From Wolfiporia cocos (taxonomy: Eukaryota; Basidiomycota; Agaricomycetes; Polyporales; Phaeolaceae): DNA of 64,000 nucleotides. Under the pieces are notes generated by a model. It had not been told where the DNA came from and did not search any database. It saw only the letters and a program-made list of their open reading frames with translations. The number at the start of each line of letters is the position of its first letter. The first letter of the stretch is position 1. The translations under genes and the position numbers were made by a program. Below are positions 17,897 to 30,563 of this stretch, piece after piece. The stretch is from positions 558,001-622,000 of the forward strand of contig JACCLO010000008.1 in NCBI GenBank assembly GCA_029448655.1. The letters are read 5' to 3'.

Positions 17897-19470
17897 CTAG
17901 GTACTCACCAGCTCCTCAATGTCTTCGAGACATTCGTCACTGTCATCAAATAGCAAGCTATCCGACATGCTATGGTCAAGAGGATCTCCCATGTTTCCAA
18001 CCAACCTGCTTGCAAATTCTATGCTCCCTCCAGATCTCGAGCTTCTATCCATAAATTGCGGGACATTAGAGCCAGCACTAAGCCCTTCATCAGTGTGTTC
18101 TCTTAAGTTGAACATGAACCTCGAGATTAGAATTGATGAGATTCTGTTGACATTTAACTATGAGAAAGTTGCTCAGCTAGCTAAGACACTCACGCTGATA
18201 GGAATGGCGAGATATAGCCCGCCTCTAACTGCACAGCAGTCAGCTGAAGTATAACACAATGTAGACGCAAGACAATCACATCTTCGTCTCCATAAAGGAT
18301 ACATTTCATCACAGCTTGCGATGCATTCAATAGTGCGAAGACTCTATAGGCCCATGATAAATTCCTAGTACTGATTAATGAGCACAGAGACATACATAAA
18401 ATATCCAGTGCCTGTAACAATCATGTAAATAGAGATGCGATAATATGTGCTCGATCATCTCACCATCTCTGACAATTACAAGCATCAAGGGTCGCTTTGT
18501 TTGGGTGTCTGAGATGCGCCTTGCCCACGGGAGTGCATACAACCATGTCGCAACGATCACAATCAGATCTGAGACGATAGCGAAAGTAACCGCTGCGATG
18601 GTCACTGTGGAACATAACATGAGGACCATTAGTCTATTCTGACTGTTCTTTAAAACTCGTACTTCTGAAATCATAATCAGATCAGCTTCCCTTTTCTCCA
18701 ACTTGTTATTTACCTGTTGTAAACAGCCGCAGAGAGAGGGCTAGTTTGAGAGCAAAGCGGTTGACCAGCAAAAAATACCACATAGGAATTATCTACAGAG
18801 GCATCAACATACTGATGGTTGAACGCATTAGTTAGGCACTGTACAGGGACAGGGGTCGGGAGATGCAGGCACGGACAATATTGGTTGCAGCGGGCACAAG
18901 GCCTGTCAGTAAGACTAACAATGCCCAAAACCGATTTCGTCCCGTAATCGCGTAGATACGGAGTGACGAGAACGCTGCGAGTAGGATATAATACACAATG
19001 CTATCTTGGTATACATTGCAGAACACACCTGCTGTGATCATTGCCGACAAGATGAACAAAATTTCTTCAAGTCCTATTCGTATGTCGCAACTAGCAAGCA
19101 CGCATGTCAGATCGAGCATAATATCAGCGAGAGTAGGGAGACGCACAATCTCTGCAGAGACAGTTGGTATCTATTGATCGCCGCATAAAATGACTCACCT
19201 GATTGGAGGTCCGATTCAGTGTAACAAGCACATTGGAGATGGCGGATAGTAAGAGTACATATCGATTCAAGAGAAGTAGGATAGTAGGTCCTGTCATATG
19301 ATATCTCCAGATAGCGAGAATTTCGCGGTCGAATGTGACGATATGCTCGTAGAACACTAACACTATTTCCGTCTATGTTAGGTAGCGAAACACATGCGTA
19401 ATTCTGAATTACCGGCAGCAGCAATGTAGCAGTAGTTTTCGGTATAACTGACGTGCGGAATGTCATCTAG
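17897..19470 (-). pseudogene. DUF6533-type membrane protein gene, copy 1 (probably decayed)
   Basis: Minus-strand exons carry the hallmarks of the fungal DUF6533 family of multi-pass membrane proteins: VLVFYEHIVTFDREI followed by a hydrophobic LLLLNRYVLLL segment (19370-19200); a membrane segment ending in AFSSLRIYAITGRN (about 18960); a segment with IVSDLIVIVATWLY (about 18590); and a C-terminal SRLVGNMGDPLDH motif (about 17980). A good GTGAGT donor follows the first segment at about 19200. I could not connect all exons in one frame, so it may be a pseudogene or carry unusual introns. The function of the family is unknown. A second, more damaged copy lies at 31489-32794. Confidence 0.6.
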
Positions 19471-19963
19471 GATGTCACAAATAAGCAGTACAGGAAATGG
19501 AGTGTATTCTTACATCTGCTTCAGTAGTTCAATTGCCTCTATGGCAAGGAAATTTGTGGATGAGGACATCTCGTCAGTGCAGTGTCGGCCAGAGAATTGA
19601 CCAAATGTGTGATGCAGGCAGAAGCTCATATATCCCGTGTGGTCCTGTGCCCTATCACCAAGTTATAACGGCCTCCTCGTACGGGCACCCTGTGTTCCAC
19701 GTCCTCGTACGAACCACAATTCACGCATCGTGCCATCCTTCCCGCGACTGTGCGATTATGGGATGGCAGCCAGCACTTGACCAGATGTCCGAGGAAGATA
19801 GGCACAGACCGGCCTTCGCTAGAAAGCTACCCTGAGTATCGAGAACCCGTTGCAAACATCGCTTGAAATCTCTATCTCCGAACATGCTGTTTTCAACAAC
19901 CGAGACGGCTATGCTATATTCACTCTCGTAAGGACAATGATGATTTACGAAGCTGTATATCAT
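19471..19963 (-). pseudogene. Conserved coding-like stretch upstream of DUF6533 copy 1
   Basis: The minus strand encodes IYSFVNHHCPYESEYSIAV and a following serine/leucine-rich piece. The same block, with similar spelling (IYSFVNYHSPCEGEYRIG), lies upstream of the second DUF6533 copy at 33088-33340. Shared protein-level spelling suggests it was coding at duplication. No domain is recognised. Confidence 0.4.
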
Positions 19964-21387
19964 CTCGTGTAAGGCGGAAAGTTCCGCAAACGGCCTTCAG
20001 TTCCAGCGGGTCGCCCACAAATGCAGGTTTGTGGTTACAAAGAGGCAGCGGAAATGAAATTGAAAGCACGAATGATTTCAGACTAGGCCAGTATCAAAAG
20101 AATCTCTGCTGACGGCCAGTGCGACACTGCAAATCGCCTTTCAGGGTCGGGTCCCCACTAGACACTTGTGGGCTTTGAGGACATCCCAGATTGTGGAATA
20201 TACACGGGTCCTGCTGAAGAATCGCGAGAAACATAGTAGTCCGCTGATTACACCTGGATATCGCGTCGGCAAGCGATACGAGACGCACAAGCCTCTTGCT
20301 GATTAGATGATGTGATACCAACTATGATCGCAAGCAAATGTGAGCGACCAAGGCCATGGCTCTCATGACAAAACGTGCACGTTGGAGAGAACGATCGTCT
20401 GCCGAATGCGGTAGTCGAGGTATCTATTGTGATCCTAGTACGCCACTCGGCTTTCTGTCATTTTCCAGAAACCGGGCTACATTGATGCCGTCCTTCTTGC
20501 TACATTGCATCACATCTGATATGTGAACGCATAAGGGCTAGCCATGCCATTGTGCGTGAGAGAGTACGAGTGTAGTAGATCTCACCATTCACGATTCTCT
20601 CGGATAGGAGTGCAATCCGATCACACTAGAATGGGTGAGTGCCAACATACGCTCCTATCACTTTTGGCCAGTGTCATGTCTCCCACCTGGGCGGCCGCAG
20701 TTACCGACTGGCCTCTGCTGGAGGGGATAGGCTCGTCAGGCCTTGAGGACGTCTAGACATGCATTTGTGCGAGGACAGCGACAACTCTCGTTGGGAGACG
20801 TTCAATAGCTGTTCGATCCTACTAGTTAATGACTAAGGGTAAAATGGGCCTCTCTGGGGGCAGTCGCTATATAGCCGGCGATGCCATGTCCTATACCTGC
20901 AGTGCGAGATGCTCCCTACTTAAGCTATCATCCCCTCGCAAGCCATCCTATCCTCCGACATCTACAATACAATCCGGGATATATATTGCGCAGTATCATC
21001 TACGTATACGCGCGTCCTGCAGAGAAACCTAGACGATAACCAAGAGCGCGAACTTGGAAGGGATGCAGGGTCGAGTCCGGGCGGCACGGCTACAGACTAC
21101 AGACTACCGTGTCTGCGTGGCCAGCCAGCTATACCTTGTGCAGTGGGCGTGGAGGAAGCACAGCGTCCATCCATCCCAGGACCGGGACCGGGCGCACATG
21201 CCGCAGAGCATTTAGCGGGAGGTGACGGCGATGCAGATGCAGCAATGGATGAGGAGTAGAGTCAAGGCGGAGTAAACGGAACAGGAAGGTCCTACACATT
21301 AGTACACCGAGCGCAGCGGCGCTCCTACGACAGCCACCCGTTATCCACAGCAGATGTTGAGATGGGCGGTCAGGACGGCGGGCGACC
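19964..21387. other. No recognisable feature
   Basis: Only short, unconvincing ORFs on both strands. Homology to the second copy of the duplicated segment stops at about 19950. No LTR ends, inverted repeats or RNA genes were noticed. Confidence 0.5.
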
Positions 21388-22235
21388 TCATCGGATGTGC
21401 ACCGGGAGCTCGCGAGAGACGAACCGCCAGATATAGTGCGTCCAGCCCTCGAGCACGCCCGCGCCGGTTATGATATGCAGGCAGTCGCTCGCAACGTGGA
21501 TCATACCAGCACAGCCTAGACTACCAAAGCAGACATCATATACGCATCGCATCTGGGCGGAGGAGCGCAGGCCGATCGATCGGGAGGAAGTGGATATCCG
21601 GGAACCGCAGCGACGCGAGCACTCTCTGCATGGCCCGTCCTCGTCAGCACACACCGCCCGGGTAACCACCTCTAACTAGCGCTCACCTCGAACACCCGGT
21701 TCATCTCCCCGATCTTCGCCTAGTTGTACCAGTTCCACCGGTAACCCGTCCACGCGGCGCCCACCCAACGATTTCTGCACCTGCACCGCCCTCATCCCCA
21801 TCAACGTGCCACAGCCACAGAACATGATCACGCTCTCGGCCCCGTTGGCGGGCAGCGAAGCGTCCGCCAGGCCAGAGAGCAGCGTCGTCGTACAGTGCCC
21901 GCCCGTGCTCACCACCGGCTTCCCGTAACGCAACGACGCGGGTACGAGTAGGAGCTCGCGCACATAGAACGATGGTGAGAACGGCTGGAACATCTCCTCG
22001 CTGAATAGCGGCCGCAGCTCATCGGCGCCCACGCTGGAGCCGCGCTTACGTTCGTCGCGGCTCTGCTTGTCGTGTACCGCTCCGCATATAGCTCCTCGAG
22101 CTCCCCGTCGTCGAGAAACAGGTCCACCCGACGGAAGATCACCAGTGGGGTGTGCGATGCTGAACCCGCACACGCGGGAAGCTCAGCGCAGGGAGCAGCG
22201 GCGACGACAGGTCGAGGTACAGCTGTTGCGGCCAT
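21388..22235 (-). pseudogene. Decayed gene of unknown function
   Basis: Coding-like segments on the minus strand: RRVDLFLDDGELEELYAE near 22110, then FYVRELLLVPASLRYGKPVV and a glycine-rich MFCGCGTLMGMRAVQVQK near 21800-21990, and a C-terminal block CAGMIHVASDCLHIITGAG with EGWTHYIWRF near 21410-21530. The segments fall in different frames. A plausible GTAAGC...CAG intron lies around 22050. In the frame leading to IGEMNRVFE there is an in-frame TAG near 21720, so it looks broken. I do not recognise the family. Confidence 0.4.
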
Positions 22236-22979
22236 ACGCGGTCAAAGTATGGATTTATGCTGTAGTATGGCATAGGACGCACATGCGGGAAGAGCAGGCA
22301 CGCAATCGAGAAGTGATATCCTTGATGGAGTCTATGAACTGCAGCATAAGCAATAGCACACTCGCATTGAAAGGCGTCAAGCATCCCGGGAGGGTACATT
22401 GCGCGTGAACATGACAATGTGACAAGGTGAAGGGAAAGATCGCTGAGGCGGCCATCTCTACGCGCCGCACCCAGACCAGAACGCCCGATTGAAAAGACTA
22501 AGATTCGTTTGGGCATTGTGTACTCAAGATGATGACGGATACGACCGCCGATATGACTCCGTCGCCTGCAGATCTGCATGTCGCTTGATAATGCACATCC
22601 AGTGTACTAGGCACAACTACCTCCGAGCAGGCTCAATAGAACGAATGCATGCCCCCTCTTGTAATCATTATACATTGAAAACATGTCTCAAAAAGTTTCT
22701 TTCAGTACGAGGGTGTTCGGCTGCGCAAAGTGGACCTTCATTGCGTACTCACCGATCATCTCAGTGGCTTACACATGGTCGCACTACATGTCATCCGCAT
22801 CTGATACGGTACTGCGAGCATCTCCTAGATCGGCACCAGCGTCGTGTACATGTCCGCTCGCTCTTAGAGCGCCTCTGCAACATGCAAGCTGCAAAGGGCT
22901 CTGAAGAACATGCCAAGCTCAAACAGCGAGGGCGAGGGAATAGTCTGGTCCGCCAGCATCAGCAACTTGTAAAGAAGGC
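22236..22979. other. Degenerate coding-like sequence left of the hAT MITE
   Basis: The minus strand has a stretch resembling LLMLADQTIPSPSLFELGMFF with several stops, continuing across the MITE into 24543-24800. No family recognised. It was one sequence before the MITE inserted (8-bp duplication AAGAAGGC). Confidence 0.35.
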
Positions 22980-24534
22980 TAGTGATGTGCAAAGCCCGGC
23001 TCAAAGCCGTGAGCCGGGCCTGGCCGAGCCGACTTGAGCCGGGCCGAGCCGAGCCTTGGGGGCGACTTACGACGGCTCAGGGCCCGGCTTGGATTGTGAG
23101 CCGGCCGTAGCTGAGCCCTGAGCCGGCGGCTTTAGACGCGCAGCTGTAGCTTTGTTGTAATGAGCGAAAATAGGTCCGTTGGTACAAAATTTTGCATACT
23201 TTCATCCTAAATATTTTCAACAACCATACAATGACTTGTGACTGGTGCAGAACTTCGTAACTATTGCGATCAGGATTGCGATCGGGGTTGTGATCGAGAC
23301 CTAGATTTTTCGTCAGTGTCATGAGCAGCTATAAAAGTACTTGTAGATCAGGACAACAATAACTAGCGGACATATGTGCATTCTGAATGCATTGTGCTGC
23401 AATTTTGAGCTGTACAAACCAATAACTTTGAGGTCCTTCTGACACATGCTACTAACTAGCACTCATCCGGGGGGAAGGTGGGTTCTCAAAGGCGCCTTCC
23501 TGGTCCGGGACTACTAGCCAGAGATGGCCAAGACAAGTCTGAGGTTTACGCTCAAGACTGTCCGGCTTATATATTACTAATACTTGTACATGTTTGGTAC
23601 GGGTGGCTACTGGGCCGTCTACATACTGGTATATGATTGGCTATGAGCGTAGGGCCGGTAATGGCATCGGAGCGCTGGGTTCAAGCGAGGATGTCCATAG
23701 CGACGCAGCGGGATCGGATATAAGGAGATAGCCAATCGGTCGGATCGTGATCGGTGGTTCTCGTCGATCGTAGGGGGACGCCGGTAATGGCGGGGTTCTA
23801 TGTCCGTAATGATCGTAGGGCGATCGGGCGGGATCGGCCACGATCGGTGGGAGATGCTCTGTGACTGGTAGGGTTCTCAGTCGTGCAGAGCCTTGTCCGT
23901 GCATCCCTGCCAGTGGTTCTCGTAGGTCAGGGTGCGTATGATATAGTACATGGTATATGCCAGTAATGGCGAGTGTCCGTGGGGTAGGGGGCACGAGACA
24001 TTGGGTTTACTGTCCGAGATCATGTGACGTGGATGGTTCCTCTAGTTAGCGTCTAGCATGCTTGGTAGTGGCTGTTGCCCCGGGTTGTCTGGGGTTACTA
24101 CCGGGCTAGCCATGCTGGTGTTCTCTAGAGGCGTCATGGGATCTGGTATGTGGACTAGGCAGCGTTGGACTGGCTGCCGGGGACTTGGGACTGGTATAAG
24201 GGTCGGACTGCTGGTGGCCTGCTAGTGCCCGTAGTGTCCTGTACGTCGGAGGGCTTCTACTAGCGTTGCCATGTGTATCCAGCTGGGCTTGGATGGAGTG
24301 CCGTGGCATGTGTGAGGCGTGAGTGGGGCGTCAACCTAGGGTGTTCTACTAGGCTTTGAAATTGGCTTGTGACACCTTCCTGATTGCCCATAAGCCCCGG
24401 CCTGAGCCTGAGCCGGGCCCAAGCCGGCCCGAGCCGTCAGGGAGGGCCGGGCCTGACATTTCGCTGAGCCTGAGCCCTTCAAAGCCGGGCCCAAGCCCTG
24501 GGCTTTGAGCCGAGCTGGGCTTTGCACATCACTA
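22980..24534. mobile_element. hAT-type MITE with GC-rich subterminal repeats, itself split by a solo LTR
   Basis: Terminal inverted repeats begin TAGTGATGTGCAAAGCCC and are flanked by a perfect 8-bp duplication AAGAAGGC (22972-22979 and 24535-24542). Both features are typical of hAT transposons. The subterminal 130 bp at each end consist of degenerate GAGCC/GGCTC repeats that can pair with each other. A solo LTR (23440-24374) is nested inside, so the MITE proper is about 615 bp. It has no transposase. Confidence 0.92.
23440..24374 (-). repeat. Solo LTR, family E, copy 1
   Basis: 935 bp, plus strand TGACACAT...GGCTTGTGACA, with a perfect target duplication CCTTC (23435-23439, 24375-24379). 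Inserted in the hAT MITE. Other members are at 26539-27783, 47193-48225 and, truncated, 48276-48576; all start TGTCACAAGCCAATTTC or similar on the minus strand or its equivalent. Confidence 0.93.
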
Positions 24535-24542
24535 AAGAAGGC

Positions 24543-25396
24543 TAGCCCAGAATGCCAATACTACATGATGCTACGACCTTGGCATGTTCTGCTCGAGCCA
24601 ACTTAGCAGTGACCAGCGTGCATTTAGCCATAGGCATGACCTCTGCATACTGTTGCATGGAGCAGATAGCACACATCCTGCATGTGACTAGGGGAACATA
24701 TTGACAGGTGCAGTGCGGCCGTGGCCACCTCCAGAGAGTCATTCACCAACCACCCCAAGACAGCATGTCCTGTCCTGCCGCTCAAAAGACCATCAGGATG
24801 TGGCAAATACCTGACTTACCTTCCGGACTGGCGCATGCTGGGCATAATGCACCCGAGCCGAGACCAAGCCAGAAGAGATCGCAGGCATATACAGCAGTGA
24901 TCAGTGCAATTTACCACACCGCCCGGCCCGGGGCGTAAGTCAGTGGCAGAGAGCAGAGGCGAGAAGTCATCGAAGGGGGAGCAACAAATGTTCTGCAATA
25001 ATCAGTTGTCAGCCATTCCTGAGAAGATGCTTGATGAATGCGGCAGTGCTGTGCGGACGGAGTGCACAGTCCTCGCCGGACCTTACTTCCAGCTCGTCAG
25101 GCCTTTGTGTCGAGGAAGCGGCCCCAGAGGCTCTCCCTGTTGGTGGCAGAGTGACACCAGAAGTCGCGTGAGCTCGTGCAGCCCTCGGGTCTGGCAAATG
25201 CAAGCATGTCCTTCTTGGTGTGCATGCACAGGTTCATGCACATGGCTGATGCAGGCGCCATCGTGCGAGGCATGCACGAGATGTCTGCGGTGGGCAGGAC
25301 GCACACACGTGGGGCTACGAGCGCATGGAAGGTGAGAGCGTGCGCACTACACACAGCGAAGGGACTTGCATATACTGGGTCAGTCGATTAGAGATA
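24543..25396. other. Decayed sequence, left part of duplicated segment copy 2
   Basis: From about 25140 it is similar to 16500-16790 (shared CATGCACAGG and GAGGCATGCAC segments). The portion to 25100 continues the coding-like sequence interrupted by the MITE. No intact gene is visible. Confidence 0.45.
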
Positions 25397-26400
25397 GGGC
25401 ACAGTGAAATAGAGAGTGCTAAATAGCAGCTGCTATTTAGCAGGTGTAATTTACATGTAAATTACAGTTAAATAGAGATGGGCCAAAAATTGGGTGTTAA
25501 ATTGGGTTAAATAGACAGGGCGGATCACCACCCTGACTGCTGCATCATACAGGCTGTATGTTGGGTTATGTTGAAAAATGGGATGTGCCCCTACAAAGTC
25601 ATGTATCGATTCGCGCACTTCGTTTTCTTATCAACGATGTGCTATTGCCAGATTTAGACTTGCTTGGCTCCATCATATCACAGTACAACTTACTGTGATA
25701 CCAGACACTAAGCCTCAAGCCTATGCACTTATTGTGATGTGCAGGGAGAGACCTCAGGGCAACCGGTGAGGCAGAGGCTCTAGCAGTCTAGCACGTGCAG
25801 TATGAAGCAGAGGTGCATTGGGTGCAATAGATGAGAATCTAAAGGATGAGGAGACGTCCTCATCCCTACTGCGTTATATACATGATGGCGCACTTATTGT
25901 ACACTAGCTACCTTGCCCTAAAGAGGGTCTGTGCGCAGAAGGCGCACAGATGTAATGCTGTAACTAGTGACACTGTCATGTGCTATTGTGACCGTGAGTT
26001 ACATACCCTTGTCTTATCTACAACAAGATTTTATCTAAAAGTCAGGTGACTACAGTGAAAAGGAATGCCACACCGTTCTGTGACACATCAATGCTTCAAG
26101 TATAGGGTACACAAAGAGGTGTCTATTTACAGCCATTTCAGATGATCATGGCATGGCACATTTTCTGGACCATGTTTACAAAAAGGAAATTTCCCATTTT
26201 GGTCGACATTTTTGGCGTGGGTGGTGTGGTTTGGCAGGCAGCGTTGGTAGAGCAGTCTTGAAAGGTGCCCATCGGAACCAATCAGGATGCCCGGACCCCC
26301 TTGCTAATTAGCTGTTAATTACATGCATTAAATAGGCCCTCAGAGAGGGCCATTGCTATTTAGCTGTTAAATAGGCAGTGATGTCTATTTCACTGTGCCC
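25397..26400. mobile_element. Non-autonomous DNA transposon with 17-bp terminal inverted repeats
   Basis: A perfect inverted repeat GGGCACAGTGAAATAGA at both ends, flanked by TA on each side. Subterminal DNA contains many copies of CTATTTAA/TTAAATAG and a short hairpin (GCTAAATAGCAGCTGCTATTTAGC-like, left end). Length 1004 bp, no transposase. Ends and TA duplication could fit Tc1/mariner- or Harbinger-like elements; I cannot decide. Confidence 0.82.
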
Positions 26401-26538
26401 TAATTAGAGAAGAGTGTGGCTGCTTTCTTGTGGTATTCAGCTAGTCCCAAAGTGACGAATCCGGTGCAGGTGCCACTTTGACAGTCGCTATTGTGCGTGC
26501 TCATGATCGAGAGCACAAGCAGTGCAGAGCAGGTGGGC

Positions 26539-27783
26539 TGACACACGCTACAAACTAGCACTCAACCAGGGGAAGGGGGCTCACACAAAGGCACCTTCCT
26601 GGTCCAGGACTACTAGCTGTAAATGGCCAAGACAAGTCTGACATTGCACTCAAGACTGTCTGGCGTATATATACACCTAACCTATTTGTACATGTTTGGG
26701 CATGTGGGCTACAGGGCCATCTACACTGGTATATGACTGGCTAAGGGCTACATTCCGGTAATGGTATCGGAGTGCTGTGGTATGCAAGATGGCCATGGCG
26801 ACATAGCATATGGGGTTCAGATCTGTCACAGATACAACCGGCAGTCCCAGACCGGTGCTCTATGGGGACACGCATCCAACACCCCTTAGCCAAAAGGGCC
26901 ACTATAACAGCTCAGCTGTTATAGTTGGGACACACTATATGTGTAGTTCATATTCCCACACTGGGTGCTTACCACCATAACGCCCTTTCTACGCAGTGCC
27001 TTTCTGGTATTCTATGCCACTATGGGATTCCACCCCATAATTTGTGACAGGATCAGGGTGTAGCCAATCGGTCGGGTTACGATCAGTGGTTCTCATCAAT
27101 CAGGTGATGCCAGTAATGGTGGGGTTCTAAGTCTGTGATCGGGGCATTAGTGGTCCAGGTTCCCATGGGGATGATACTGAGGAGTGACATCAGCCAGGAA
27201 CGTGGACAGGTCCATAATGACTGTAAGGTGATCGGCCATGATTGGCCATGATCAGCGTAGGCTCTGTAAGGAGCATCATATAGTGTGTGCACCTGGCCAG
27301 GGATTCTCGTAGGCTTTAGGGTGCAAGGAGTTTAAGGCTGTCTGTAGGCCATGGTCTAATGTCTGTGCCTGTGATGGCAGATGTCCATGGTAGAGACATG
27401 AGGCATTGGGCATAGTGATCAGGTCACATGTACTTATGGGTTGTCCCTCTAGTTGGCATGTAGCATATGGCTTGGTGGTGATGGACTGTGCGTATGTGGT
27501 CTATCATTGGACTAGCTGTGCCATGTACTACTAGAGTGTGGCTCGTGACTACTTGGTCTAGGGAGTAGGCAGCATGGTGTTCTGGCTGCCAGGACATGGA
27601 CAGGTTTAAGGTTTGGACTGCTGGTGGTCTGCTAGTGCCCGTAGTATCCTGTGTGTCGGAGGGCTTCTACTAGCATTGCCGTAGGGTTCCAGCTGGGCTC
27701 AGATGGAGTGCTGTAGCATGCTTAGGCATGAGTGGGGTGTCAACCTAGGGTGTTCTACTAGGCTTTGAAATTGGCTTGTGACA
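26539..27783 (-). repeat. Solo LTR, family E, copy 2 (with nested short element)
   Basis: Plus strand TGACACAC...GGCTTGTGACA, target duplication TGGGC (26534-26538, 27784-27788). It is longer than copy 1 because a 226-bp element (26824-27049) is nested in it. Inserted in copy 2 of the duplicated segment. Confidence 0.92.
26824..27049. repeat. Short nested element with TGTCACA termini
   Basis: 226 bp starting TGTCACAGAT and ending ATTTGTGACA; flanks AGATC and GGATC agree at four of five bases. It contains a perfect palindrome with 12-bp arms at 26901-26925. It may be a mini solo LTR. Confidence 0.65.
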
Positions 27784-27788
27784 TGGGC

Positions 27789-28682
27789 AGAGCAGGCGAG
27801 GGGAAATGGAGAAGTGGCGTTATGAGCATGGGCCAATTGCAGTAGCTCTAAATGCCAACATAGGCCGAGCTTGTGTTGTCCATTCCCGCATCTTATTCCG
27901 CCCATCTATTATGCATCACGAGACAAGGTCATACTAGATCAGCAGATGCGTTCAGTATTCAGTGCATGCAATCGTACGAGATGACTGGACTAGCGGAGCT
28001 ATGTGGCATGGATGACACTGCAGATCCGCTACACCATGGAACTAGTGCAGGTAAAGGTAATGTACACTGCTTCCTCGAAACCTGCTCCTACTAGCATCCT
28101 GACTGGCTTCACTGTATTATTGACCGGCAACTGAACCAACATGGCTACACTATGATATCCATGCCGGAACGTTGCCTACACTGGACATGCTACCTGCAGA
28201 TGTGAGTTACAAGCAAAACACCTGCAAAGTATTCTAGAATTCAGCTGAGAAAGAGATGTAATGTGTTGTAATTATATGAAACTCCACTATGTATTGTACT
28301 GTAATAATCTTCGCTGTTACTCAATGCAACCTGTCATATGCACATGCCAAAGCCATTGGTTCAATGCAAGGCCAATGACTGGCTGTTCTTTCTGAGCTTT
28401 CATCCACACCATTTCCTAGTACTAGTTGCTCCGATGAAGCTTCGAACTGGCTGTGTGCTGTACAGAACTCAAATCCCCATGTGATTGAAGGCACTAGATG
28501 CTATGTCAACCCTTACATTCTCAATATCTGATCTCACTTCTTCATCTTGCTAATGGTTATAATCGTCCTGCATTTCTTCCATCACCTGAAAATGAAGTCA
28601 CACCATACATGGCATGCAACAGGCTAGGGCACTCACCATCTTGTCGCGACTAGTGTCTTCGTGAGATTCATCACCACCATCA
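27789..28682 (-). pseudogene. Duplicated segment copy 2, portion before a solo LTR
   Basis: Matches 17045-17940 of copy 1, including the 3' end region of the DUF6533-like gene (CATCTTGC...GATGATCTTGATCATCCTGC-type stretch). Too diverged for a continuous reading frame. Confidence 0.5.
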
Positions 28683-29135
28683 TGTCACAAATTATATTGT
28701 GACCCGTAAAAGCGCTCATTTATAGCGTTTTCCCTGCGTCGGGGTCGAACTCAAGACCTCAGGTCTACTCGTCACGTGATCTCTAGATAGATCGGTTATC
28801 GTTTGTTATCTCTCACTGGTCAGATGACTGCTTATGTACGCTACTACACATGACGTTCTTAGTCATGAGGACTAGCGCCGAGCGCACAGACCTTAGCTTT
28901 AGGGCAAGGCTAGTAGTCAGTAGCGTATCCGTTGTATATAAGCCGCCGTCGACTGAGGTTACTCCTCAGTCTCAATGTCTTCGTCGTGGGGGCGCTTCCC
29001 CTCGTACTCATCCCTGGCTGCTTACCTCTGAGAGAGTCATGCGTGACTAGGCTATCGCCACACTCGAGGACGCCTTTCCCTTTTGAGCTTGGGGGATTAT
29101 AGGCATTAGGCATGTCCCGGACAGGGTTCGTGACA
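28683..29135 (+). repeat. Solo LTR of the TGTCACA group
   Basis: 453 bp, TGTCACAAAT...TTCGTGACA, target duplication CATCA (28678-28682, 29136-29140). Near its start lies GGGGTCGAACTC, similar to a tRNA B box. Splits the C-terminal part of DUF6533 copy 2. Confidence 0.92.
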
Positions 29136-30018
29136 CATCAACAAAGAAACTAGTTAAGAGCAGCTCTCATCTTTCCAACCAACCTGCTTTCCAATTCTGT
29201 CCTGCAGACAGATCTCAAATTTATGTCCACAGGTGATCGAATATCGGAGGCAACACTGAGCTCTTTGTGACATTCACAGGCACAAGAGTGACTGGTGATG
29301 GCACAAAGTAGGAAGTTCATCACACAGAAGTCACAGGTTATAAGGCTTTTATTCCAGTAATGCTTGTCTAGTACAGGATTTCAGGCCTCCTTATATACTG
29401 TAGAGTAGAGCAAAACTTCTAGGGCTCTCAAGTGACAAGAGCCTGTAACCATAAGCTACCTTAAGGCTGACGAAGAACGAGACAATGAGTACTAATTGAG
29501 GGGACCTAAGTACTCAGCATAACGCGTAAAGGTAGTGGATAACACAAGTAAGGAAAGTAAGGAGATTACATAACCAGGGTGGCACCAGGCTCCTAGAACC
29601 AGCCACTCTATGCATTCCACGTTCCTGTTGTGGCTAAGTCAGGTGATGTTCCCAATATGGGAACAACTTAGCCGAACAATGAGGAAGTGAATGCTATAGA
29701 GCAGCTGGCCAAATATGTTGGCACTCAATTAGCTGAGCTGACAAATCAATTAGATTCCCATTTTCGTTTGAGCAGGCATGCAGGTAATTATTGCTATTGG
29801 AATGCATAACAGCTGAGTCAGAGTGTCACATCGGCTTGCCCACTGCCTCATCTGGAACAGGACACACTTTAACGGCTGATGTAGCAACGTAGCGTAGACT
29901 TATTCTTGAGTTTGATGTGCTGTCCCATGCATAATGCATAATGCCCTGCTGGACTACCGAGAGAAACTGAGAACTTGTGCAATCAAAACGTGCAAATTAT
30001 CTGTTTCAAATCACAGAG

Positions 30019-30563
30019 TGTCACAAATTCTCTTATTTTTCCCGATTTTTCCCAAATTTATATCTCTTGTTCGAACGTCACTATCTGTAATAAGCGCACA
30101 ATCCACATCTAATCTAATCTGTTCGCCCTTATCTCACAAACACACTATCTTATCTTATCTTGCTATCGCTCGTAGCCACATCCCAAGTAGATACAAACAT
30201 TCCTTGGCTCCTGCCGATATCTTATCTTTAGACAATGAAGGCTGTACCATGGATACGGTCCAGCCCTACGACGTCACTACCGGTTACCCGGTCTCTTACC
30301 GATATCACATGTAAGATGTAGACTATCACATGCTTGTAGGCTCTGTTGCTCACGCACAGACCATGGTACTTTAGGGTAGGCCTAGTAGCACTGCTCTTGA
30401 CCATGTTTATAAGCTGATGTCTGAGTCGCTTAGGACTCAGACTAGTTCACCTATTGACTCTGCTATTAGCCCCACAAGCTACTAGCCTCGTTACCTCTGC
30501 TTTAAACCTTTGCACATTTGCTTCACCCCCAAACTCAACATCATAAGTAAGTCTTGTGTCACA
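30019..30563 (+). repeat. Solo LTR of the TGTCACA group
   Basis: 545 bp, TGTCACAAATTC...CTTGTGTCA, target duplication CAGAG (30014-30018, 30564-30568). Contains a TTTATAAGC TATA-like box in the second half. Confidence 0.9.

Noticed and set aside
29890..30545. Extension of the inverted-repeat arms into 30500-30560
   Set aside because: The right-hand match lies inside a later solo LTR with its own target duplication, so it cannot belong to the arm.
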